From NCBI GenBank assembly GCA_963693315.1, contig OY856186.1:287882930-287946929 (forward strand): a DNA stretch of 64,000 bases, in the 5' to 3' direction. Both the position numbers and the translations under genes were made by a program. The stretch's first letter is position 1. Every line of letters starts with the position of its first letter. The notes beneath the pieces are model-generated. The model was not told where the DNA came from, did no database searches, and saw nothing but the letters and a program-made list of their open reading frames with translations. This document shows positions 12,001 through 21,797 of this stretch, in pieces. The DNA comes from Diogma glabrata. Its lineage: Eukaryota > Arthropoda > Insecta > Diptera > Cylindrotomidae.

Positions 12001-13167
12001 TTTACCCTCTGAAAATAGAAGAAAAATGACTTATGCAATGTACTATCGTCTGCAAAACTATTTATTGGTTTACTGCTGATTTCCAACAGTTCGTTGATAT
12101 AAATTAAAAATAGAGTGATAGACAAAATTGTACCTTGGGCTATTGGTGTATAATTTGAAATATCACATTCTATTCCATTTTTGATTACAAGCTGGACATT
12201 GACCAACTTTCAATTGACCAATAGCATGAAAGAAAAATTTCATATTTATAACATTTGTGGAAGATTTTAGTTTAAGTCGTGAACATTCTTTTGAAAATGT
12301 TTTTAGAATAATATGTGGGATAATGGTATAAGGAAGCTTTGGTGATTTTAAACCGCCTTAAAAGTTTTTCAATCTTTTTCGGTTTGAAAGAAGTTCTTTC
12401 ATATTAACTCCTGAAGACAAACTTTAGAGTACTTCTTTTAGTACGAATTAATTTTAGTACGAATCACAGCGTTTTGTGAACAAATTATCTTTCCTTGCAG
12501 GGCCAGTTACGATTATATCAGCGTCAATTTAATGCAAATATTTTTATTGGGGTTTCATTTTTGAAAAGAAAATTTATTAATTCCGAGTTGAATGGTTTCG
12601 GTAAAGTTTTGAGCAGAAGCATTTACATCGTCGTTGTAAGAACAATAACGAATAAAATGGATAACTTCGCAAAATTTTGAAAATTTATTTTGGTAACAAT
12701 TTTTGAGAACGAAAGAACTTTACGTGATTTTGGCAGTATTTTAGTAAAAAAAATTTAACTGATGTAATTAATATTTAATAGTTGTCAATATCTGCAGTAC
12801 TACCATTACTGACACTCGTAATATCTCGGGTCTGCAGTATATGATAGCAGACAAAAGCTCAGATATATACCTCACTATCTCAGGTAAGCTAGTCCCGTAA
12901 CTATGATCAAAGCACAGCAACCTCTTAGGAACCGAATTAAAAACAAAACTCTGAAAACCTATGTATTTCCATGGTTTCTTTCGGTTTTTAGAGCATATTT
13001 TAAATGCATAAAATAGTTTTTTTAGAGCATATTTTAAGCGCTTAAAATTGTTTTTATAGTGCATATTTTTGGTTGCCCTAATTATTACTAACAATAATGT
13101 CGTTCTTTTTGCAGGAACAGAAAGAGTCATTTTTTTTTCACAAAAAGAAGTGAAAAAATTGATCTAA
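9006..13167 (+). CDS. Short spliced ORF whose intron holds a hAT element
   Basis: ATG at 9006 (context CAACCATGG) opens a 34-nt exon ending AGCAAG before a GT donor at 9040-9041. A matching acceptor (TTTTTGCAG, ending 13114) precedes an exon at 13115 that joins in frame and stops at 13165-13167, giving about 28 residues (exon 2 has TERVIFFSQKEVKKLI). The whole hAT at 9059-13080 lies inside this intron; removing it leaves an intron of about 53 bp, normal for this genome. The peptide is too short to identify. RVIFFSQKEV is loosely like the start of Myb/SANT-type transposon accessory proteins. It may be a truncated gene or a chance pair of splice signals. Confidence 0.3.
9701..10420. repeat. Interleaved long inverted repeats (order a b a' b')
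   Basis: Arm a, 9701-9785, pairs with 10160-10245 (about 85 bp). Arm b, 10063-10162, pairs with 10321-10420 (about 98 bp). The two pairs overlap in the order a, b, a', b'. A tRNA-like SINE lies between a and b. No coding sequence. Confidence 0.7.
9822..9917 (-). repeat. tRNA-derived SINE head, diverged
   Basis: On the minus strand, ATGGCTCAGTTGATAAAAGC resembles a tRNA/box A region and GGGTTCGATACC resembles box B, followed by CGAAACACG as in the other copies of this family. It is a fragment and does not fold as an intact tRNA. Confidence 0.6.
10747..10908. mobile_element. MITE, about 162 bp with 50-bp TIRs
   Basis: GGGTGGTTATTTTGTA opens the left end and its reverse complement closes the right end. 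The inverted arms extend about 50 bp each and contain repeated TCTCACT/AGTGAGA motifs. Non-coding. It lies inside the hAT at 9059-13080. Confidence 0.7.
11296..11395 (-). repeat. tRNA-derived SINE
   Basis: On the minus strand the copy reads GTGGATAGCGCGACTGCC (box A region), then a box B-like AATTCGAATC, then CCGAAATACG. It is the same family as the copies at 17218-17440 and 63536-63740. Confidence 0.65.
11396..12980. other. Interior of the hAT, no gene seen
   Basis: Short ORFs on both strands (for example 11505-11768 and 11994-12206) are disconnected. A minus-strand stretch near 12010-12200 (AQGTILSITLFLIYINELL then SFADDSTL) is a degraded reverse-transcriptase fragment of a LINE. The rest is AT-rich. 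Confidence 0.5.
11994..12206 (-). pseudogene. LINE reverse-transcriptase fragment
   Basis: About 70 residues keep the order of two RT motifs: a PIAQGTILSITLFLIYINEL block, corresponding to the usual PQGSxLGPxLFLxYINDL, followed by SFADDS, the catalytic FADD box. Both ends are lost. It is a small relic of a jockey-like or related non-LTR element inside the hAT. Confidence 0.6.
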
Positions 13168-13787
13168 TTTTGTAGTTGTGTTTGTGAACTGTCATTGAAT
13201 GTTTTTGTAATTAATTGTATTTGATTAAATAATGTTTAATAAAAAGCAATTGTTTTGTACAAAAAGAATACAAAATGCAAAAAAAGTATGACAGCTGCTC
13301 AGCTGCAATCTGACAGCTGCTCCTTTTGGTCTTACATCATCTTTTTTGTCAAAGAGAAAACGACATAAAGTTTTAACATGTCATATATAGCAAAAGAGAG
13401 CGTCCATCGACACCTAAAAGGCATGTTGTTGTGAGACCTAGGTCTTACAAAATATTGATGTATCTTGTGATATATAAAGGATTATTGTAATCTCGGTTAA
13501 TAAAACGTGTTGTGTGTTTAGATTTTAGACTGCTGTTATTCAGGAATACAGTCCGTCGCATGATAGAGGAATATGCCACTCATGCTGGATTATTGGCAAC
13601 ACGATTTAGTTTCGTTTCCGCAAATTTTTAGAAACTGTTTAGGAATTACTATATATGATACAACAACATATAAAAACCTTTTTTAAACCTATGTCAAACA
13701 ACTGCAACCACATCTTAAGTAGATCAACGCGAAATTAATTTTTTTTAAAAGTATTAATAACATAAATTCTAACATATCACAAAAAAT
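13168..13787. other. No gene seen
   Basis: AT-rich spacer between two hAT insertions. A small duplication of a CTGACAGCTGCTC-type motif occurs near 13288-13323. The GAGACCTAGGTCTTAC palindrome near 13434 resembles sequence at the edges of the TIR element at 17735-25350. Confidence 0.4.
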
Positions 13788-13799
13788 CAGGGTTGCAAC

Positions 13800-14282
13800 G
13801 TTTAATACGGTAACGTATAAAACACGTATTATACGTACGTATAAAACGTACAGTATAAAACACACAATTATTTACGTTTTATTCCGTATAAAAGTAAAAT
13901 CCTTAGTAAATAAAAATACATATACAAAAATACATAGGCTAATAGAAACAGTTGCTTTAGAAAATATAGCGTCGTCATGATAATTTCTTACCCAACTATT
14001 CCTAATAGTTCCGAAAACTTCCACATTTAACGTAAATTCCTCTTTTCAAAATATAATTATTTGTTTTCAAAACAAATTTAGTCTGCAATAATTTGACATT
14101 TCCAACCATACCTTTTATTCATCAATGACCAAAATTGAAATTACCCAATAAACTTCTCACTAAACTTTTTCGTTTGACGTAAATACATATTTTAACTATT
14201 ACAAATTTGTACAAAAAGAAGATTTGATCTGCAAGAACCTGATATTTTCAAACTGTGCCTATTAATTCGAAGTGGTGCAACC
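13800..14282. other. hAT subterminal sequence, no gene
   Basis: Repeated ACGTATAAAACG-type motifs (13805-13900), then AT-rich sequence up to the Penelope-like coding region. Confidence 0.4.
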
Positions 14283-16211
14283 CGGATTCACACAACAAAA
14301 TTTCTTAAAAATATCTCTAAATTTTATGCTTTACAGAAAGTTCACAAAGAAGGTGTTCCATGTCGTCCAATAGTTAGCTCTATTGGTTCTCCTACTTATA
14401 ATTTGTCTGTTCTTGTATCAGATATTTTAAAACCTAGTGTTGGTAATACATCCACTTTTGTTAAGAATTCCATTGATTTTAAGGAAAAATTAAAAAATAT
14501 TATTATTCCCCCTGATCATATTTTGTTATCACTTGATGTAGTAGCACTTTTTACAAATATTGATAATATTTTAGCAATAAATTTGATTAAAGATTCTTGG
14601 CAAAAAATTAAGAGAAAGAGTGGAACTAAAATTAAAAAAGATCAGTTCTTAAAATGTATTCCATTTGTATTAAATAATTGTGAATTTAGTTTTACTGGTA
14701 AAATTTATAAGCAGATTTTTGGTTCTCCAATGGGTTCTCCTGTAAGTCCGATTATTGCTAATTTCGTTATGGAATTTGTTGGAGATAAAGTTTTAAGTTC
14801 TCTAAATTTTACCCCTGTTATTTTTCTAAGATATGTAGATGATATTTTTACAATTATTCACAAAGATAATGTAAATGAATTGTTAACCTAACCCTGATTT
14901 GTTGTTCCTGTTGGTGAAAATCTTTTGCTTTTGTTTTGTTTTTTGAATTTAATGCGATAACTAAAACTAAGGCTAAAGGAAGTCTAGAAAGTGTGGTCTT
15001 ATCGCACCTCATATGGAGTTTAGTGGTTCATAAAATTCTGGAAATATGAATAAATTAGGCTGCAATGAGCTTCACGCATGTAATTGAAAGTCGTTGAAAA
15101 TGTTGATAAATTATCGGAACAAGCGTATCTCCATCTTGTGGAACAACAAGCAGAGTTAAGCTGACATTATGTTCAAACAAGTCATAAACTATGTAGGCAA
15201 GCTTTATTACGAGCTTTGTGAAGATAACACACTGCACTGAGTACATTGTCACGCAGATAATGAAGAAGCCGATAGTTCATGGAAAGAAGGGTGCAATAGC
15301 GCCTTACTGCATTCAACTTATTTAATGATTGGCTAAAATTCACAATAGAGTTGGAAAACAAAAATCAGTTACCATTTTTAGATGTTTTAGTTATTCGAAA
15401 TCCAGATGGCTCATTAGTAACAGATTGGTATCATAAGCAAACTTGGTCTGGACGCTACCTAAATTTTAATTCTTGTCTTCCTTTCTCTTACAAAAGAAAC
15501 ACTATCCAAATTTTAACAGAGAAAATTAAAATACTATCAGATAAAATATTCCATTCAAAAAATTTTAGTTTATTAAAATCGACTCTTAACAAAAATGGCT
15601 ATCCGCATTATTTAATTAATAACACTATTAAAAACACAATTGCTAAACTTTCCAATCTAGCTGTTTCTTTAGTTTTATCAAATTCTCCTGGTCATTTAGA
15701 CAATAACACATTTAAATATATATCTATTCCTTACGTTAAGTGTTTGTTTGAAAAAATTCAAAATTTATTAAAACCGTATAATATTAAAATTGTTGGCAGA
15801 AGTGACATTAATTTTTGTAAGTTATTCTTCACAAAATTAAAAGACAAAGTTCCTCTTGGTAAGCAATCTGAATTAGTATATAAAACTTTTTGTGAATGTG
15901 AAGCTTCTTATATTGGGCAAACTAAACAGTGGCTTGAGAAACGTGTTTACCAGCATTCTAATGGTGCAAAACATATTAATCTAGATATTAATTTAGTTGA
16001 TGATGATAAAAATAGTGCTCTATCACATCCTTTATGCAACATGAAACATAAAATAAATTATGAAAATATTAAGATCTTGGCTAGGGAATCAAATTTGCAA
16101 AAACGGAAAATTTTGGAGATGATCTATATAAAGAAGAATCCTAATTTTTTAAACAAACAAAATGATTCTATTTATATTGGTAACTCCTATAATAATATTA
16201 TTAAAGATTAA
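14283..16211 (+). pseudogene. Penelope-like element, reverse transcriptase plus GIY-YIG endonuclease
   Basis: The frame is open from about 14283 with the PLE signature FYALQKVHKEG then PCRPIVS. It continues through RT motifs SLDVVALFTNI, GSPMGSPVSP and the catalytic FLRYVDDIF box (YVDD intact) to about 14885. A 440-bp insertion interrupts it. It resumes in the same frame at about 15326 (FTIELENKNQLPFLDV) and runs to the stop at 16209-16211. The C-terminus holds a GIY-YIG-type nuclease (CECEASYIGQTKQWLEKRVYQH). A 5' portion is missing, and the GIY part reads KTFCECEASYIG, so the leading GIY box is weak. Apart from the insertion the frame has no stops, so the copy is comparatively young. Confidence 0.85.
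14886..15325. mobile_element. Insertion within the Penelope-like RT
   Basis: About 440 bp separates in-frame RT sequence on each side (DNVNELL before, FTIELE after). No TIRs, poly-A or coding sequence were recognised; the minus-strand ORF at 15055-15252 is not identifiable. The exact edges are uncertain by about 10 bp. Confidence 0.5.
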
Positions 16212-16545
16212 CTTTATTTTTAATGCATCGAATTATTTTATTTTTTGTTAATATGTTTTTGTGTTTGATTTTTATAAACAATTTTCAGGGTATGAAATAT
16301 GTTTGGTCTTTGTTAAATTAGTAACCGTTTTAATGTAAATTTAAATTTTTCTGACATTCAAATGTGTTTTTTGTTTTATATAATATTTTTTTCATTTGAC
16401 GAATGTTATCTAACATTTTTTTGTTGTATGTTTTTTTTAAATATACTTTCTTTTTTGAAAATGGCAAAGGAATTTTGCCGAAACGTCGAAAAACAAATTT
16501 ATTAAAACAATTAATGTGTTTTATTTTTAAAAAATAGGCTCGATA
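16212..16545 (+). other. 3' region of the Penelope-like element with ribozyme-like motif
   Basis: AT-rich 3' region. At 16455-16488 a TTTTGAAAA / GGCAAA stem / TTTGCC / GAAACGTC arrangement resembles the core of the hammerhead ribozymes known from Penelope-like elements. The CUGAUGA box is poorly conserved, so it is a candidate only. Confidence 0.4.
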
Positions 16546-17217
16546 CCCATTACAATTATATTTAAATAAAAATATCTCTCTAATAATCCCTAATAATTTC
16601 CCTAACTGCTATGAAAAAAACAACATTTATTCTGCAACAAAATAATATTTCCCAGCTGTTCTTATTAGATGGGAGATGGGAGGAGCTGAAGCTGAATTGA
16701 ACCATATTTCATATATTCAATAACATATTATGATACCAAACAATTAATTTCATGGGCCAAATGTTTCTAATCCAAAATGTTTCCCATTAAGGAATGGAAT
16801 CAAAATGAAAGAAAATCATATAGTAAACGTGTTGAAAAATTCATAACTAACTTAATTGCTTGAGTTTAAGTACACTCAAAAAAATCTCTAATATATAATT
16901 CAAAATTTTCAATATTCAAATCTAGTGAATTAAAAATTATTAACCAGTTTAATGTACAGTAACATAGTCTTTCGTATAAAGTAAATCTACAACCAAATAA
17001 CATCTAGAATTTAATCAGTGTTAATCACAACAACTACAGTTGGAAAATGTCTTACAAACTCGTAGATCACAAGTTATTCATAGCATTGAAGTTAGAGTAT
17101 GATAAACATATGTTCGTACAGTTAATTAGACTAAATACACTATACTTAGCTAATTTAATTACAAAAAACAGAAATACCTAATGAGAAAAAAAATCAACTT
17201 AAAGTACTTAAATACCA
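16546..17217. other. hAT interior, no gene
   Basis: AT-rich. A SINE-tail-like TTGAGTTTAAG stretch lies near 16858-16890. A CAGTAACAT...CGTATAAAGTAAAT block at about 16955-17010 is repeated at about 25450-25506, on the other side of the nested element. Confidence 0.4.
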
Positions 17218-17440
17218 TCGCCTCGGTAGGTTAGTTGGATAGCGTATCTGCCAAAACGGATTCGACCCATGGTACTGATGAGGATACTTCGAGTCCCAAT
17301 CCGAAACGCGTATAAGAGAAAAATGAAGTTTTTCTATGAGAAAAATCCAAAATATAATTTCGAATTGAAAAATTCATAAAATAACTTAATTGCCTGAGTT
17401 TAAGTGCTCAAAAAATTCTCAAAAATCTCTAATATGACCT
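17218..17440 (+). repeat. tRNA-derived SINE, about 220 bp
   Basis: The head reads TAGGTTAGTTGGATAGCG (box A-like), then ACTTCGAGTCCC (box B-like) and CCGAAACGCG. The tail contains TGAGTTTAAGTGCTCAAAAA. The same head and tail occur together on the minus strand at 63536-63740. Confidence 0.7.
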
Positions 17441-17734
17441 GACCTCGTTGTTTTTTACAAATATCGTCATCAACAGTGCTCAGATGAAATCAGCGACATC
17501 ATGCCTCAAACTTATTCTTACCCCCGTTCCACGCGGCAATCGGCTACCGCAACCAGTGAAACGGTAAAGATCCGCGCTGTCATACTGGCAGATCGCAGAA
17601 AGACTTCTTTGTCCGAACCCTTAGTCTCAGGTGGCTTCAACCCGCAGAGGTTTAAAAAAAGCGTTAATCAACACCTGTTAATCAAAACCTTAGAACGCCA
17701 GTTGTTGTGAGGTGGGACCCAGGTCTAGACCTAG
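17441..17734. other. GC-richer block, origin unknown
   Basis: This stretch is clearly more GC-rich than its surroundings and holds an ORF of 69 codons (17501-17710, PQTYSYPRSTRQ...). I do not recognise the peptide; the composition may reflect sequence carried by another element. It ends at the TIR element starting at 17735. Confidence 0.35.
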
Positions 17735-18621
17735 GGGTGCTTTCCAAAGGACGACTTATTTGTGAAACGTAACTTATGCCCTGTTCAAATTAAGGTTATT
17801 TTAAGCCCTTAAGTCCTTAACTTACATTGAATGCACCCATGTGTCGACAAAGTAGAGCGAAAGACATTAAATTTCTAATGTCATTAAAAAAAGACCATAA
17901 GACCTTAATTGTCATTTTAATGTTTTTACTTCTATAGCAAATTCATATTTTTTATGGTCTAAATTTATTTTTGGAGTTTTATTAAATAATTTAATGAGCA
18001 ATGAGTAACTTTACAGTTCTTGAAACGTAATTATCTATCTTGTTACACATTCTTCATCAAAAAATTCATTTCATTAGAAAAATTGCAGTTGTTTGGGAGA
18101 AAATATTTTGTATTTTTTTAATAATTTGGTTTAATATTTTAGCCATTTTTCTTTTTATTTGCCCATTAGAGTTGAACAATTTGAACAATTAATTATAGTT
18201 AAACCAAATTTGTTATTTTTCTAACAATCATTTAATTTTATTATCTTATGAAGGAACATCATGAATCTTATGAAGGAAAATGACATGTCAAAATGATATT
18301 AATTAGAACGGTGGTGTTAAAAGACAATAGCAATAAGCTTAAAAAACTACTTTATCGATAAATTTAAATACCGTAAATTGTCTGAAGCCTTATTCTAAAC
18401 TTATTTGTCGCCATATTAAATAGGTAAGAAAAGTCATTCCAATCGATTTGTCTAACTTATTTTCAATTTTGGAAGTTTGTTTGACAATTTGTTTTCAAAA
18501 AATTTCCAAAGTTGATTATTCAGATATAAAATCAAAATTAGTTATACCTTAAAAACAATAAAAATATGTTTTATATTTATAATAATTCATTTATAAAGAA
18601 AAGCGGTTTATTATCGATATA
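17735..18621. other. Left part of the TIR element, no gene
   Basis: AT-rich and non-coding. The stretch near 18320-18380 (AATAGCAATAAGCTTAAAAA, then CTACTTTATCGATA) has a diverged relative at 34440-34505. Confidence 0.4.
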
Positions 18622-20203
18622 TCTATAATAATAAAATAAAGTGTTTGTCTGTCTGCGTGCACTCTCCAGCAAAATCTGTAGCACACAGGAGTCTGAAATT
18701 TTGCCAGGAGAAGGCCATTATAAGGTACTAATGTACCTCGGAGCCGAAATTTTAAAATTTAATTTAGTTTTTTTTAATTAATAATTTTAATTTTCTTAAT
18801 GGTTTGCCTAAATGTATATTATATTTTATACTTGGCTTTTTATTCAACTTTCACTGTTATCTTTGATCGATTTTTTTTCCGCAAAACAGAATTACCATTC
18901 AAATGGAAAATTAAAGTATAAAGTGACTAACAAATTCATTTAGATGAAAATTATATACATTTATATATTTATTATATGCATGCATGATACAATTATATAC
19001 ATCCAACACATTATGTAACAAATTATCATTATGCAACAAATATTTCTAATTTACAACAAAAATGTTCTTGGTTTGGTGTATATACATCTGTAATACATAT
19101 TTCATTTGGTTTATATATGTTATACATGTTCAAAATATAGAAACTGGGCGTTTCTTTTCCTCTTTTCAGAAACATTGATGCAGCAAGTTTTTGCAATTTA
19201 GAACCTTTGTTTGTATTGAAGAAAAAGTTGAAGGTTGAAAGTGTTTTTTTACTTATTAAGGAAAATATTTCAAAAACACACAAAGCACATGCATCATGTA
19301 GGTTATTTGAAGAAATCGGTAAAATATATGCAAATATGTCAACAAATGAAGTGATTTGACTGGTTTTAGATTAGTATATAAGTCTGGATTTATAAATGAT
19401 ATTATTCTTATTATTATTTTTATATTATACTACAAATTAGTCTTATTATTATGTTTGTCCAAATTTTTTTTTTTAAACTCTGACAGAAATGTCGCAATAA
19501 AACGATGGCCATAAATCGTCAAAACCCAAAAAACGAAAACCTTCACTAAAAATGCTGTCATTCTTAGACCGGTTTTTCGATTAGTATCAAACATCAGCGC
19601 TATGCATATTTAGTCTGCTCTTCAAAATTTTCTTTCAGTGACATGCTCCATTACTAATAAAAACACACAGAGCGCATGTAGAGCATTGGAAATAATTGGT
19701 AAAATATATTTGAAAATCCAAATTGACTTTATTTAAGATCAGCAAACAATCTGGATAGATTTATTAATGAAATTAGTCAACATGAAATGGTACGATAAAA
19801 CAGTAAATTTTGGTGCGGTGTACCTATTTTGTATCGCAAGTATTACGGTTCCAGAGTAAGTCATTGACAACTGTAACACCCAATAAACGAATGTTTTGAC
19901 GTTCACCTAATTTTTCGCGACACATATTAAGCTGATTAATGCGAAAAATTGCAAGTGTTTAATTTAAACTCTCCGAAACTCTTTACCAATCACTTTCAAA
20001 TGTTGACCATCCGTTCAATTTTCAAACTATCTGGATTGATCAGCTAGAATGCTAATGATCTCTGTTATTCATATTTCCCGAATGGAAAAATTAAAATCTT
20101 TCTATTCTTATTACGACTCTTTGAAATTATTCTTACTAATCCAACAAAATGTACGCAAACAAACTTTTCTATAGGCGTAGCAACGTACGCCGGGTCCTGC
20201 TAG
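18622..20203 (+). mobile_element. Helitron, non-autonomous, 1.6 kb
   Basis: The element begins TCTATAATAATAAAATAAAG (5' TC) directly after an A and ends CTAG at 20200-20203 directly before a T, the A/T insertion preference of Helitrons. A short hairpin, GCGTAGCAACGTACGC, lies just upstream of the CTAG end, as expected. There are no Rep/helicase sequences; the ORF at 19029-19283 (minus) is not identifiable. The 3' end GCGTAGC...ACGCCGGG...CCT is very similar to both ends of the palindrome at 48233-48672. Confidence 0.8.
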
Positions 20204-20320
20204 TGTTAAATATTAAAAGTTTAAAAGTTTGGTGTAATTTCAACATGTTTGAAAAAAATTAACAACAAAATTGATTTAAGATTAACGCCCGGTTACTTGA
20301 ACTTAATTCTGCATTTAAAT

Positions 20321-20510
20321 TGTTGTATTATATAAAATCTGTAGTTCATCCCTGTATTTGATACATAGTTCGTCTTCAACGACTTTCTCTTTCCAACACA
20401 TAACCACACACGTCACGTCGATGGACGCCATCATCACCAAGTGAAATAAAGAATGTCCTATGTTAATTATTAAATATCAAGTCTTTTATTTATATACAGC
20501 ATATAAAACA
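20321..20510 (+). repeat. 5' LTR of the Ty3/gypsy element
   Basis: 190 bp from TGTTGTATTA to ATATAAAACA, carrying TATATAAAA near its start and AATAAAG near position 130. It differs from the 3' copy only in the last 40 bp. Confidence 0.9.
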
Positions 20511-20634
20511 TGGTGTCAGATGTTATTAACGTATAGACTTATTAATTGTATATCGTTTTACAAATTCGGTGGTGATAAACACAAAAAATTTAAAAAATAA
20601 AAGTTAGTGAGGTTAACAAATTTTTAAATCATGG

Positions 20635-21498
20635 GTGGACCGAGTGGAGAATCTGGATCAGATGAAAAAAACTACTGATAATCAAGTAAAAGATCTAGTA
20701 CAACAATTGGTCAAAGCTTTAACTGCGAATGCTGGAAATAATGCCGAAATTGCTTCAAATATTGTGAATTCCAATTTTCCAACACCAAAGGCATTGAGGA
20801 TAAAGGATGGAAGTGTAAAAGATAATTTTGAAAGATTTCGACAGTCATGGAATGATTATATAGTAGCTTCGAATTATGCTAAGGAAACACAACTTAAAAA
20901 AGTTTCCTTGCTGAGAATTGTCATGGGTGAAGAGGCACGGAAATTGTATGATTCATTAAAGTTAGCAGATAATGTTAATTTGACAGCTGAGCAGATTATA
21001 TCCGAATTGGAAAAAGGTGCTCTCCCAATTGAAAATTTGACGTATAATAGATTTCAATTCCATACAGCATTCCAGGGAAGCAATAATTTTGAAGAATATT
21101 TATTAAAACTACGAAAATTATTAAAAGATTCAAATTATCTTAGTGCTATGGATCAGCTTGAGGATGAATTGCTGAAAGATAGAATTATTGTTGGTATTCG
21201 AGACGATGAGGTACGGAAACGATTGTTGGAAAAGGAAAAGGTAACTCTTGCTCAAGTTATAAATGTGTGTAAAGCTGAAGAAGCCACGCATTCACGTTTA
21301 AAGGTCATGGATTTGGATCCTGAGAAAATCAATAGTGTCGCTGTTATCAATAAGTGTAAGTTTTGTGGTAAGAAACATGAGTTTTGGAAGGATAAATGTC
21401 CTGCTAATGGTAAAACATGCAATTTTTGTAAAGGAAAAAATCATTTTTTTCCTGTTGTCCAAAAAAACGTGAAGAACATAATAAATCGAAGAAAGTGA
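20635..21498 (+). pseudogene. gag of the Ty3/gypsy element
   Basis: A capsid-like helical protein with two zinc knuckles near its end (CKFCGKKHEFWKDKC and CNFCKGKNH). An ATG at 20631 is out of frame with the body by one base, so the in-frame start is either lost by a one-base insertion or is the ATG at 20662. The reading frame leaves the expected path at a T tract (21444-21450) inside the second knuckle and stops at 21496-21498, while the protease frame overlaps it. In related elements gag and pol often run as one frame, so the T tract is probably a mutation rather than a programmed site. Confidence 0.8.
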
Positions 21499-21797
21499 AA
21501 CAAATTTCAGAAAAGCAATCTGATGACGAGGAAGATAATTCATTTTCATTAAATGTAATATCCTGTGGTAGAGATGGTGTTATGGCATCAATAAATTTAC
21601 GAATCAATGGAAAATGGCAGAAAGCAAGTTGTACACTAGATACTGGAGCCGCATTGAACGTCATTGGATATGAGAATTTATGTCAACTGTTTGAACGAAA
21701 AGAAGTTGAGTTAGATGTTTCGACAGCTAAATTGGAAAGTTTTTCTGGTCATGACATTAAAGTTGTTGGAAAAAATCGATTTTGTGTTCAAGGATAG
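21495..21797 (+). pseudogene. Protease of the Ty3/gypsy element
   Basis: An aspartic protease with the active-site motif LDTGAALN (around 21640-21665), preceded by an acidic linker and followed by an FSGH segment. The frame stops at 21795-21797, while the next domain continues in another frame from 21782, so at least one indel lies at the junction. Confidence 0.85.

Larger units (their letters stand above)
9059..13080. mobile_element. hAT element, 4.0 kb, non-autonomous, perfect 8-bp duplication
   Basis: The ends are TAGGGCAACCAAAAATATGC (9059) and its exact reverse complement (ending 13080), flanked by identical 8-bp duplications ATTATTAC at 9051-9058 and 13081-13088. Subterminal GCATATTTT motifs recur at about 9170-9360 and 12980-13065, as expected for hAT transposase binding regions. 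No transposase is recognisable. The interior is filled with two SINEs, a MITE and a complex of interleaved inverted repeats. Confidence 0.9.

Noticed and set aside
17218..17305. Functional tRNA gene
   Set aside because: Box A- and B-like motifs are present but the cloverleaf does not pair; the shared tail and other copies identify a SINE.
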